Part shown: positions 34,755 to 41,922 of the stretch, piece after piece | How positions within the stretch are numbered: position 1 is the first letter of the stretch | Layout: every line of letters starts with the position of its first letter | Assembly: GCA_902793605.1 (NCBI GenBank) | Contig: CADBEB010000007.1 | Span: 1 to 64,000 of the forward strand | Length of the DNA: 64,000 nt | Direction of reading: 5' to 3' | From: an uncultured Eubacteriales bacterium | GTDB lineage: Bacteria; Bacillota; Clostridia; Christensenellales; Aristaeellaceae | Notes under the pieces: model-generated | What the model was told of the DNA's origin: nothing | Databases searched by the model: none | Seen by the model: the letters and a program-made list of their open reading frames with translations, nothing else | Translations under genes and position numbers: made by a program

Positions 34755-35507
34755 TCATACTTCATCCAGTATCCTGGCCAGAGCCTTCTTTATACTCTCC
34801 AGCGTTGTCGTCATCTGCTTCACCTGTTTCCGGAGGATAGCATTCTCTGTTTCCAGGTCTGTCGCAACCTGCTCCTGCGCCGCTGTCCTCAAGGATTTCT
34901 GCCTGTTCGGCTTCTCTTTGGCTTCCGCTTTCTTTTCTGTGCCTGTACTCCCGGCAGCCTGACGCCTGATCCGGGCAAGGGTCTGCCAGGCGATGCCGAA
35001 CTCCCTGGCGGCGGCATGCACCCCGACCTCCTCCACACGTTTCAGCATGGCCGCTGTTTCCTCTTCCGGAGATTCTGCCCTTGCATTTTCTGTCTTGGCC
35101 GATCCTTTGCCTTCCTTCTTTTTCTCCGCTTCCTCCGCTGTCTCACACAGAAGATGGTATGTCCGCTCTTCACCGAGCAGGTTTGCCCGGATCTGTACGA
35201 AATTCCTTCCGGTCTTCACAACCAGGTGGCTCAGTCCCGCAAGCGGTCCGGAAATAATCTTCCCCTCTGCGTCAATGACCGAAGGCCGCGAATCCGAGAG
35301 CCTGTCGATAATCTCCCACTCCTCCTCGGACACGATGATCGCATTTCTCACCATCACCAGCGAGAAAACATACCCGGGAATCACCGGCCAGCGAACCGAT
35401 GCTCCATCCGAAGAGCCGGAATATACCCGGTAGGAAGGCAGGAATCCGCTGCTGATCCGCCGTACTTCAAACCGTTCCCTGCCCTGTTCCACTTTGACTG
35501 CATACAT
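34755..35507 (-). CDS. NusG-like protein with HTH and coiled-coil tail
   Basis: This protein has about 250 residues. The N-terminal part resembles a compact NusG domain (YAVKVEQGRERFEVRR, then PVIPGYVFSLV). A KOW-like segment follows (ISGPLAGLSHLVVKTGR). After a charged linker come a putative helix-turn-helix (VGVHAAAREFGIAWQTLARI) and a coiled coil (LETENAILRKQVKQM). Specialised NusG paralogues such as LoaP or UpxY control long operons. The added DNA- or protein-binding tail is unusual. AAGGA is 11 bp before ATG 35507; the ATG at 35519 touches it and is less likely. Confidence in the family is moderate. Confidence 0.65.
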   Translation of the reverse strand: MYAVKVEQGRERFEVRRISSGFLPSYRVYSGSSDGASVRWPVIPGYVFSLVMVRNAIIVSEEEWEIIDRLSDSRPSVIDAEGKIISGPLAGLSHLVVKTGRNFVQIRANLLGEERTYHLLCETAEEAEKKKEGKGSAKTENARAESPEEETAAMLKRVEEVGVHAAAREFGIAWQTLARIRRQAAGSTGTEKKAEAKEKPNRQKSLRTAAQEQVATDLETENAILRKQVKQMTTTLESIKKALARILDEV

Positions 35508-35584
35508 ATTATCAGACATCCTTCATACGAATTATAGTTTTTCAACAGATCACCCCTGAATCATACCATAATTCCGGAAAAAGA

Positions 35585-35613
35585 AAAAGGGCCTGGAGAA
35601 AACTTCTCCGGGC
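35585..35613 (-). terminator. Terminator of the csoR-copA operon
   Basis: On the minus strand GCC-C-GGAGAA-GTT-TTCTCC-A-GGC is followed by CCTTTTTCTTTTT. A second CCGGAAC/GTTCCGG hairpin at 35621-35640 lies closer to the stop. Confidence 0.7.
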
Positions 35614-35661
35614 ACCTGGTCCGGAACCTTTGCGTTCCGGCTTTCAAAAACGGTCGTTTAC

Positions 35662-35871
35662 TTACTCCATTCCAACATAGGTAAAATCCTTACCCTCCAC
35701 GGCTGCTTTTACAGCTGCTTCATCCGGCGCACCGGAGAGGGTCAGTACGGCAGTACCCGTTACATGGCTGACTTCTGCGCTGTCCACAAAGGGCAGTGTC
35801 TCCAGCGCTTTCTTCACGGTGGCCTCGCAGTGGCCGCACATCATGCCTTCGATCTTTACTGTTGCTTTCAT
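35662..35871 (-). CDS. Possible internally initiated CopZ-like copper chaperone within copA
   Basis: Inside copA, in frame, AAAGGAG (35879-35885) stands 7 bp before ATG 35871. Translation from here would give a 69-residue protein, MKATVKIEGMMCGHCEATV and onward: one complete HMA copper-binding domain like CopZ. Such a perfect site is not expected by chance in a coding linker. It suggests that copZ was once a separate gene and may still be made on its own. No direct evidence of expression. Confidence 0.45.
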   Translation of the reverse strand: MKATVKIEGMMCGHCEATVKKALETLPFVDSAEVSHVTGTAVLTLSGAPDEAAVKAAVEGKDFTYVGME

Positions 35872-38220
35872 GGGTTGACTCCTTTCATTTTCATCCGCTT
35901 CCGGTTTAACCGGAGCGGGAAGATTCACAGGGTTCCCGCGGAGGGGTCTGTCGTGTGACGCGTCACGGATCCGGAACAGGTTCAGCCTCAGCGCGTTCAT
36001 GCACACCGTAAAGCTGGACAGGCTCATGGCCGCGGCGCCGATCATCGGGTTCATCTTCCAGGCGAAAAGCCCTGCCGCCACGGGAATGCAGATCAGGTTA
36101 TAGAAAAAGGCCCAGAACAGGTTTTCATGGATATTCCGCAGCGTCGCCCGGGACAGGCGGACCGCTGCCGCCACATCCATCAGGGAACTGTTCATCAGCA
36201 CAATATCCGCGGAATCGATCGCCACATCTGTTCCCGCGCCGATCGCGATGCCGGTATCGGCTTGCACCAGGGCAGGCGCGTCGTTGATCCCGTCACCGAC
36301 CATGACCACCCGGCCGCTTTTCCGGAGCTTCCGGATCACGGCTTTCTTTCCTTCCGGCAGCACGCCGGCTGCCACCTCGTCTACGCCGGCAGCTTTCCCG
36401 ATCGCGCGGGCTGTCCGCTCATTGTCACCGGTCAACATGACGACGTGCAGCCCTTGCTTTTTCATCTGGCGGATTGCTTCGGCGGAATCGGGTTTGATCC
36501 GGTCCGCCACGGCAATAATTCCGATCAGTTTTCCGTCCTCCTCAAAGAACAGCGGGGTTTTCCCCTCTTCCGCCAGGCTTTCGGCTTTCCGGTCCATCAC
36601 ATCCGGGATCTGCGTCAGGCTGCGGATATAGGTTCCGCTACCGCCATGCAGTACATGCCCGTTCAGACGCGCGGTCAGGCCGTTCCCCGGCAGGGCGGAA
36701 AAATCCGTCACATCGGGAACGGTTGTTCCCCTGCAGGTTCCTTCGGAAACGATTGCCCGTGCCAGCGGGTGCTCGCTCTTCTGTTCCAGGGCGCAGGCCT
36801 TTGTGAACAGTTCATCCTCCGAATATCCGTCCGCGGGACAGAGATCCGTGAGCCTCGGTTCGCCTGATGTGATCGTTCCGGTCTTGTCCAGCGCGATGAT
36901 CTGTGTCTTCCCGGCATTCTCCAGCGCCTCGCTGGTCTTGAAAAGGATCCCGTTCTTCGCGCCGATCCCGTTGCCGACCATGATGGCTACCGGGGTCGCC
37001 AGACCCAGTGCGCATGGGCAGGAGATCACCAGGACGGAGATGCCCCTGGCCAGCGAAAAGCTGACAGACTCTCCGGCGATCAGCCAGCCGGCGATAACGA
37101 TCAGTGCGATGCTGATGACCACTGGAACAAAGATCCGGGATACCCGGTCTGCGATCCGTGCGATCGGCGCTTTGGTCGCCGCTGCGTCAGACACCATATG
37201 GATGATCTGTGACAGCGTCGTGTCCTTCCCGACCCGGGTAGCCCGGCATTTCAGGTAACCGGACGTGTTTACCGTCGCCGCGCTGACCGGATCACCCTCA
37301 GCCTTATCCACCGGGATAGACTCGCCGGTCAGGGCGGATTCGTTGACCGCGCCGGTTCCCTCGAGGACCATGCCGTCCACCGGAATATTCGCACCGGGAC
37401 GGACAACAAAGAGATCGCCTGGCTGAACTTCCTCTACCGCGACTTCCTTTTCGTTCCCGTCTCGTATGACCACTGCCGTCTTCGGTGCCAGGCGCATCAG
37501 GCTCCTCAGGGCGTCCGTAGTTTTTCCTTTGGATTTTGCCTCCAGCATCTTACCGACGGTAATCAGGGCCGGGATCATGGCGGCCGATTCAAAATAAAGC
37601 TGGTTGTGATACAGCTCCATCAGTTCCATGTTCACCGCGCCGCCGGTGATCATTCCGCACATCTGATAGAAGACATACAGGCTCCAGCCGAAGGATACGG
37701 AAGATCCGAGTGCAACCAGCGTATCCATGTTCGGCGCGCGATGCAAAAGCGCGCTGAAACCGCTCGTAAAGAATTTTCCGTTGATGAGCATCACGGCTGA
37801 CGCGAGGATCATCTGCGTCAGTGTCAATGCCAGATGGTTATGGGTAAAGTATGCCGGCAGGGGCCATCCCCACATATTGAAGCCCATTGTGATATACATC
37901 AGGACGACCAGGAAAGCTGCGGAAAAGATCAGCCGCTTCTTCAGCCGTGGGGTTTCCCGGTCCTTCAGCGCATCCGCCTCGGCGGAAAAACTGTTCTCCG
38001 CCGCGGCTGTTTCCTTCGCTGCGCCTTTGATACCGGCGCCGTATCCGGCTTTTTCCACTGCCCGGATGACCGCTTCCGGAGCCGCATCTCCTTCCACACC
38101 CATGGAATTCGTAAGCAGGCTGACGGAAACGCTGCACACGCCGGGAACTGCACTGACTGCCTTCTCCACCCGTGCCTGGCAGGCAGCACAGCTCATGCCG
38201 GTGACAATATACTGATTCAT
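35662..38220 (-). CDS. copA: Copper-exporting P1B-type ATPase CopA with N- and C-terminal HMA domains
   Basis: This 852-residue ATPase has an N-terminal HMA domain with GMSCAAC (Cys11 and Cys14). The membrane CPC motif is in ISCPCALG. Further motifs are the phosphorylation site DKTGT, the TGES actuator motif and the GDGINDAPAL hinge. A second HMA domain with GMMCGHC lies at the extreme C-terminus, an uncommon place. It pumps Cu(I) out of the cell. The gene starts 14 bp after csoR and is controlled by the CsoR promoter. The C-terminal domain may also be made separately. Confidence 0.96.
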   Translation of the reverse strand: MNQYIVTGMSCAACQARVEKAVSAVPGVCSVSVSLLTNSMGVEGDAAPEAVIRAVEKAGYGAGIKGAAKETAAAENSFSAEADALKDRETPRLKKRLIFSAAFLVVLMYITMGFNMWGWPLPAYFTHNHLALTLTQMILASAVMLINGKFFTSGFSALLHRAPNMDTLVALGSSVSFGWSLYVFYQMCGMITGGAVNMELMELYHNQLYFESAAMIPALITVGKMLEAKSKGKTTDALRSLMRLAPKTAVVIRDGNEKEVAVEEVQPGDLFVVRPGANIPVDGMVLEGTGAVNESALTGESIPVDKAEGDPVSAATVNTSGYLKCRATRVGKDTTLSQIIHMVSDAAATKAPIARIADRVSRIFVPVVISIALIVIAGWLIAGESVSFSLARGISVLVISCPCALGLATPVAIMVGNGIGAKNGILFKTSEALENAGKTQIIALDKTGTITSGEPRLTDLCPADGYSEDELFTKACALEQKSEHPLARAIVSEGTCRGTTVPDVTDFSALPGNGLTARLNGHVLHGGSGTYIRSLTQIPDVMDRKAESLAEEGKTPLFFEEDGKLIGIIAVADRIKPDSAEAIRQMKKQGLHVVMLTGDNERTARAIGKAAGVDEVAAGVLPEGKKAVIRKLRKSGRVVMVGDGINDAPALVQADTGIAIGAGTDVAIDSADIVLMNSSLMDVAAAVRLSRATLRNIHENLFWAFFYNLICIPVAAGLFAWKMNPMIGAAAMSLSSFTVCMNALRLNLFRIRDASHDRPLRGNPVNLPAPVKPEADENERSQPMKATVKIEGMMCGHCEATVKKALETLPFVDSAEVSHVTGTAVLTLSGAPDEAAVKAAVEGKDFTYVGME

Positions 38221-38234
38221 GTTATCAACGCCTC

Positions 38235-38546
38235 TTACTTCATCAGCTTCTGGAGCATGCCGACGAACTCGTCGATCGCTCCTTCATCACCGGAACGGAT
38301 ATCCTCGGATACACAGGTCCGTATATGACATGCCAGCAGTCGTTTGTTGAAGCTGTTCAGCGCTGCCGTCACGGCGGAAACCTGGATCAGGATGTCCGGG
38401 CAGTATGCGTCGTTCTCCACCATATTCTGAATTCCCCGGATCTGACCTTCCGCCAGCTTCAGGCGCTTCAGCAGGTCTTTCTGCTCCTCCGGGGTCCTCT
38501 TCTTTTTCCGTTCGCAGCAGTGCGGGCAGGCTTTCTCATTGCTCAT
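38235..38546 (-). CDS. csoR: Copper-sensing repressor CsoR
   Basis: This 103-residue protein has the CsoR/RcnR helix LLKRLKLAEGQIRGIQNM. The copper ligands are Cys in DAYCPDIL, then His and Cys in CHIRTCVSE. Extra N-terminal cysteines (CPHCC) may add a binding site. CsoR leaves DNA when it binds Cu(I), releasing copA. GGAGGAA before ATG 38546 fixes the start. The operators lie directly upstream, so it is autoregulated. Confidence 0.94.
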   Translation of the reverse strand: MSNEKACPHCCERKKKRTPEEQKDLLKRLKLAEGQIRGIQNMVENDAYCPDILIQVSAVTAALNSFNKRLLACHIRTCVSEDIRSGDEGAIDEFVGMLQKLMK

Positions 38547-38564
38547 CCCGATTCCTCCATTCAA

Positions 38565-38581
38565 ATACCCCCTCGGGGTAT
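38565..38581. promoter_or_regulatory. CsoR operator, downstream box
   Basis: ATACCCCCTCGGGGTAT is a near-perfect palindrome of CsoR type in the csoR leader. Its centre is 30 bp from the upstream box. Confidence 0.8.
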
Positions 38582-38590
38582 CTGCGTTCA

Positions 38591-38618
38591 TTTTATACCC
38601 CCGAGGGGTATCTGTCAA
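38591..38618 (-). promoter_or_regulatory. csoR-copA promoter with embedded CsoR operator
   Basis: The minus strand reads TTGACA (38613-38618) and a -10 of TATAAA/TAAAAT (38591-38597). Between them lies ATACCCCCGAGGGGTAT (38595-38611), a palindromic CsoR box covering the spacer. Repressor binding would block RNA polymerase. Confidence 0.82.
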
Positions 38619-38620
38619 GT

Positions 38621-38660
38621 CAAAATAGAAAACCCCGCAGCATTGATTCTGCGGGGTTTC
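38621..38660 (-). terminator. Terminator of the tRNA operon
   Basis: AAACCCCGCA/TGCGGGGTTT stem with a 10-nt loop, followed on the minus strand by TTCTATTTTG. Confidence 0.85.
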
Positions 38661-38667
38661 GTATGCG

Positions 38668-38739
38668 AGGTGCCATCCGGATTCGAACCGGAGAATAAAG
38701 GTTTTGCAGACCTTCGCCTTACCGCTTGGCTATGGCACC
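38668..38739 (-). tRNA. tRNA-Cys (GCA)
   Basis: Cloverleaf with acceptor GGTGCCA/TGGCACC, anticodon loop CTGCAAA in an AAGGT/ACCTT stem, and T-loop GGTTCGAATCC. Discriminator U as expected for Cys. CCA is not encoded. Last gene of the operon. Confidence 0.95.
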
Positions 38740-38747
38740 AATAAAAA

Positions 38748-38823
38748 TGGAGCGGTAGACGGGACTCGGACCCGCGACATCCACCTTGGCAAGGTGGCAC
38801 TCTACCAACTGAGCTACTACCGC
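38748..38823 (-). tRNA. tRNA-Gly (GCC)
   Basis: Acceptor GCGGTAG/CTACCGC, anticodon loop TTGCCAA in a CCACC/GGTGG stem, T-arm GGGTCCGAGTCCC, encoded CCA. Confidence 0.95.
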
Positions 38824-38830
38824 ATGAATG

Positions 38831-38903
38831 TGCCTTGGGGCGGAATCGAACCACCGACACTGTGATTTTCAGTCACATGCTCTACCAACTGAGCTACCAA
38901 GGC
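38831..38903 (-). tRNA. tRNA-Phe (GAA)
   Basis: Acceptor GCCTTGG/CCAAGGC, anticodon loop CTGAAAA in a TGTGA/TCACA stem, T-loop GGTTCGATTCC. CCA is not encoded. Confidence 0.95.
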
Positions 38904-38909
38904 AGAATA

Positions 38910-38986
38910 TGGCGACCCGGAAGGGGCTCGAACCCTCGACCTCCAGCGTGACAGGCTGGCGCTCTAACCAACTGAGCTACCGGGCC
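38910..38986 (-). tRNA. tRNA-Asp (GTC)
   Basis: Acceptor GGCCCGG/CCGGGTC, anticodon loop CTGTCAC in a CCAGC/GCTGG stem, discriminator G, encoded CCA. Confidence 0.95.
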
Positions 38987-38994
38987 GGATGATT

Positions 38995-39070
38995 TGGTGG
39001 GAACAACAGGGCTCGAACCTGTGACCCTTTGCTTGTAAGGCAAATGCTCTCCCAGCTGAGCTATGCTCCC
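38995..39070 (-). tRNA. tRNA-Val (TAC)
   Basis: Acceptor GGGAGCA/TGTTCCC, anticodon loop CTTACAA in a TTTGC/GCAAA stem, T-loop GGTTCGAGCCC, encoded CCA. First gene of the five-tRNA operon. Confidence 0.95.
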
Positions 39071-39119
39071 CCACTGTTTCCGTTGCGACCGTACCCGGCT
39101 TCTCGCAAGCGGCTTTGTT

Positions 39120-39148
39120 ATATTATCTTATTCGAAATTGTTTGTCAA
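39120..39148 (-). promoter_or_regulatory. Promoter of the tRNA operon
   Basis: TTGACA (39143-39148), exactly 17 bp, TAATAT (39120-39125) on the minus strand. A strong consensus promoter. Confidence 0.85.
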
Positions 39149-39186
39149 GCGGTTTTTTCTGTTATGAAATTGTCACAATTTTGAAA

Positions 39187-39215
39187 TTGTATACCACAAC
39201 ATATTGTGCTATAGT
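39187..39215 (+). promoter_or_regulatory. uraA promoter with operator-like motif
   Basis: TATAGT (39210-39215) is preceded by TGC (extended -10), with a weak -35 TTGTAT. The spacer is occupied by CCACAACATATTGTGCTAT (39194-39212), containing the palindrome CACAACATATTGTG, so a repressor could bind there. Confidence 0.5.
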
Positions 39216-39221
39216 TCTTGA

Positions 39222-39333
39222 GGTGGGTCTTTAAGACGGCACGGGATGCCGACAAGATGCGACCGATGACCGCCAGGTCATGCGCTATGCGATCGTAGCT
39301 TGCCAGTTTCATGCCGGCAAGCTTTTCCTTTTC
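39222..39333 (+). ncRNA. Structured uraA leader with attenuator terminator
   Basis: The leader has hairpins CGGCA/TGCCG and ATGACC/GGTCAT. A GCTA/TAGC stem shares bases with the 5' arm of a terminator: AGCTTGCC (39297-39304) with GGCAAGCT (39316-39323), then TTTTCCTTTTC. The terminator lies just before the uraA ribosome binding site, so transcription attenuation is likely. PyrR, encoded downstream, is the obvious candidate, but I could not find the classical PyrR-binding loop. Confidence 0.55.
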
Positions 39334-39368
39334 TTAAAGCCCTCCAGAAAATAGAAGGAGGATGTCCC

Positions 39369-40703
39369 ATGAATCTTGTTTACAAGGTCAACGACAAACC
39401 CAAATTCGGCCAGCTGATCGTTTTCGCTCTGCAGCAGCTGCTGGCCATTCTGGCCGCGACCATCGCGGTGCCCAGTATCGTCGGAAACGGCATGAGCCAG
39501 AGCGCGGCCCTCTTCGGCGCCGGCGTCGGCACGATCGTTTACCTGCTTTTCACGAAGTTCCGGAGCCCCGTTTTCCTCGGATCCAGCTTCGCTTTCCTCG
39601 GTTCCATGTTCGCAGCTTTTGGCGGTGCCGCCTCGGTCTCCGTCGGCTATGCCGGACTGATCATCGGTGCCATCTTCGCCGGCCTGGTTTACGTTATCAT
39701 CGCGATCGTCGTAAAGATCGCGGGTGTCAGGTGGATCACCAAACTGATGCCCCCGGTCGTCATTGGACCGACCGTCGCCATCATCGGCCTGTCGCTGGCT
39801 GGAAACGCCATCGGCAACTCCTTCGGTTTTGGCAGCCCTCAGGCTTCCTATACCATGAGCGGCGCCCTGTGGGTCAACCTGATCTGCGCGCTGGTCACTC
39901 TGTTCACTGTCATCTTCTTCTCCGTGAAGGGTAAAAAGATGCTCAAGCTGATTCCTTTCATCCTGGGTATCATCGCTGGCTACATCGTCGCCCTGATCTT
40001 CACCCTGATCGGCAAAAACGTCGGAAACGACAGCCTGAAGATCCTCGACTTCAGCGCCTTCAGCGCCATGAAGTGGGTGCCTGAATTCACTTTCATTGAG
40101 GCCTTCAAGGGGCTGAACGCCATCGACGCGAAATACATTGCCACAATTGCTGTCGCCTATGTACCGGTTGCCTTCGTGGTATTCGCCGAGCACATTGCGG
40201 ACCACAAGAACCTGAGCACGATCATCGACCACGACCTGCTCGAAGATCCGGGCCTCCATCGCACCCTGCTGGGCGACGGTGTCGGCTCCATGATCGGCGC
40301 TTTCTTCGGCGGCTGCCCCAACACGACCTACGGTGAGTCCGTCGGCTGCGTGGCTATCACCGGCAATGCCTCCGTCGTCACCATCCTGGCCACCGCGATC
40401 CTGGCCATCGCCGCCAGCTTCTGCGGCCCGTTCGTAACCTTCCTGAGCACGATCCCGACCTGCGTCATGGGCGGTGTGTGCATCACCCTGTACGGCTTTA
40501 TCGCCGTCTCCGGTCTGAAAATGCTGCAGCCGGTTGACCTGAACGATAACCGGAACCTCTTCACCGCTTCCGTGATTCTGATCGCGGGCATCGGCGGCAT
40601 GACCATGAACATCGGCTCCGTGACCCTGACCGAGATCGCCTGTGCGCTGATCCTGGGCGTCATCGTGAACCTGCTGTTCAACCGTCCCTCCAAAAAAGCC
40701 TGA
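39369..40703 (+). CDS. uraA: Uracil-xanthine permease (NCS2 family)
   Basis: This 444-residue polytopic membrane protein has the NCS2 signatures: FALQQLLAILAATIAVP near the N-terminus, the PPVVIGPTVAIIGLSLA segment, AEHIADHKNLS and GGCPNTTYGES. It imports uracil (or another nucleobase) with a cation. The following pyrR gene points to uracil. AAGGAGG is 7 bp before ATG 39369. Transcription is probably controlled by the structured leader with terminator at 39222-39333. Confidence 0.93.
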   Translation: MNLVYKVNDKPKFGQLIVFALQQLLAILAATIAVPSIVGNGMSQSAALFGAGVGTIVYLLFTKFRSPVFLGSSFAFLGSMFAAFGGAASVSVGYAGLIIGAIFAGLVYVIIAIVVKIAGVRWITKLMPPVVIGPTVAIIGLSLAGNAIGNSFGFGSPQASYTMSGALWVNLICALVTLFTVIFFSVKGKKMLKLIPFILGIIAGYIVALIFTLIGKNVGNDSLKILDFSAFSAMKWVPEFTFIEAFKGLNAIDAKYIATIAVAYVPVAFVVFAEHIADHKNLSTIIDHDLLEDPGLHRTLLGDGVGSMIGAFFGGCPNTTYGESVGCVAITGNASVVTILATAILAIAASFCGPFVTFLSTIPTCVMGGVCITLYGFIAVSGLKMLQPVDLNDNRNLFTASVILIAGIGGMTMNIGSVTLTEIACALILGVIVNLLFNRPSKKA

Positions 40704-40765
40704 AAGCCGACAGAAAAATGAAAGGCTGCGGCGGAGCGTGAAAACACTCCGCCTTCCTTACAACA

Positions 40766-41302
40766 ATGCAACTGAAATCAATCATCATGGATGAGGCAGC
40801 GGTCCGCCGCAGCATGACCCGGATCACCCATGAGATCATCGAAAAGAACAACGGAACCGCTGATCTGGTCCTGCTCGGCATCCACCGCCGCGGCATCCCG
40901 CTGGCCGCCATGCTGCGGGACAACATGTTCCGGTTTGAGGGAAAAGAAGTTCCGATCGGCTGTATCGATATCTCCCTTTATCGTGACGACCTGACAGAAC
41001 TGAGTCCCCTGCCGGAGACCGGCAGGACGGAAATCCCCTGCGACCTGACCGGAAAGACTGTGATCCTGGTGGATGACGTCATCTACACCGGGCGGACAGT
41101 CCGCGCAGCGATCGAAGCGGTGTTCCATTCCGGCCGCCCGAAGGCGATTCAGCTAGCCGTACTGATCGACCGCGGCCATCGGGAACTCCCAGTTCGTCCG
41201 GATTATGTCGGAAAGAACATTCCGACCAGCCACAGCGAAATGGTATCCGTCATGGTCGACGAATACGACGGAAAGACCGGCGTGGCGCTTTACCAGCTGT
41301 AA
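40766..41302 (+). CDS. pyrR: Bifunctional pyr operon regulator / uracil phosphoribosyltransferase PyrR
   Basis: This 178-residue PRTase fold protein has the PRPP-binding loop VILVDDVIYTGRTVRAAIEA and the N-terminal MDEAAVRRSMTRITHEI typical of PyrR. PyrR binds leader RNAs in response to UMP and has weak UPRT activity. There is no ribosome binding site before ATG 40766. The only purine-rich GGCGGAG is locked in a 7-bp hairpin (40730-40753) whose tail is TTCCTTAC, which could itself be an attenuator or a coupling element after uraA. Confidence 0.94.
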   Translation: MQLKSIIMDEAAVRRSMTRITHEIIEKNNGTADLVLLGIHRRGIPLAAMLRDNMFRFEGKEVPIGCIDISLYRDDLTELSPLPETGRTEIPCDLTGKTVILVDDVIYTGRTVRAAIEAVFHSGRPKAIQLAVLIDRGHRELPVRPDYVGKNIPTSHSEMVSVMVDEYDGKTGVALYQL

Positions 41303-41325
41303 GACAGTTTCTGTATTTTTTCTGC

Positions 41326-41354
41326 TTTACAAACAGTGCTTTATTTGATAAAAT
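41326..41354 (+). promoter_or_regulatory. rpsO promoter
   Basis: TTTACA (41326-41331), 17 bp, TAAAAT (41349-41354). Confidence 0.75.
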
Positions 41355-41360
41355 ACTCTG

Positions 41361-41479
41361 CGGTTCGCGAATGAACCGTTTGCTCAGATGGCCGACTCTC
41401 CGACGGTCTTCCGGGTTAACGGCGATTGGCGGCCTGAATCTTCCGGAACCAACCGGATATCAAAACAGGAGGTAGCCCC
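41361..41479 (+). ncRNA. rpsO leader, possible S15 autoregulatory RNA
   Basis: An untranslated leader of about 119 nt carries a GGTTC/GAACC hairpin and further GC-rich pairing before the AGGAGG of rpsO. In many bacteria S15 binds its own mRNA leader; that is the family precedent. I cannot assign a specific S15 fold here. Confidence 0.42.
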
Positions 41480-41734
41480 ATGAACAAGTCCGAGATCATT
41501 GCCGAGTATGCGCAGCATGAAGGCGATACCGGTTCCCCCGAGGTGCAGATCGCTCTGCTCACTGCGCGGATCAACCATCTTAACGAGCACCTGAAGCTCA
41601 ACAAGAACGACCACCACTCCAACCGCGGTCTTCTGCTGATGGTCGGCCGCCGCCGCAACATGCTGGAGTACCTGAAGAAGACTGATATCGAGCGCTATCG
41701 TTCTCTGATCGCCAGGCTGAACCTGCGCAAGTAA
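41480..41734 (+). CDS. rpsO: 30S ribosomal protein S15
   Basis: This 84-residue S15 has the conserved [30 protein letters not shown] and [11 protein letters not shown]. It binds 16S rRNA in the platform of the small subunit. It is slightly shorter than usual because the N-terminus lacks four to five residues. The ribosome binding site is AGGAGG. It has its own promoter and leader and ends at a strong terminator before pnp, the classic rpsO-pnp arrangement. Confidence 0.97.
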   Translation: MNKSEIIAEYAQHEGDTGSPEVQIALLTARINHLNEHLKLNKNDHHSNRGLLLMVGRRRNMLEYLKKTDIERYRSLIARLNLRK

Positions 41735-41768
41735 GTTTCTTCTTCCCGGTATCACCAAGTCGCTTTTT

Positions 41769-41805
41769 AAAGCCGCCGGATAGATCAGATCTCCGGCGGC
41801 TTTTT
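41769..41805 (+). terminator. Terminator after rpsO
   Basis: 12-bp stem AAAGCCGCCGGA/TCCGGCGGCTTT, followed by TTTTTAAA. A second GC-rich hairpin with TTTTC lies at 41848-41869 before pnp. Confidence 0.9.
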
Positions 41806-41922
41806 AAAGGGTTTTCCCGGAACGCGGAGTATCGTATGTTATCCCTTGAAAATCCCCGGCGGGGTTTTCATATGATAGCATACGGCGCTCCGGAAACAGT
41901 ATTTATAAAAGGAGTGAAACGT

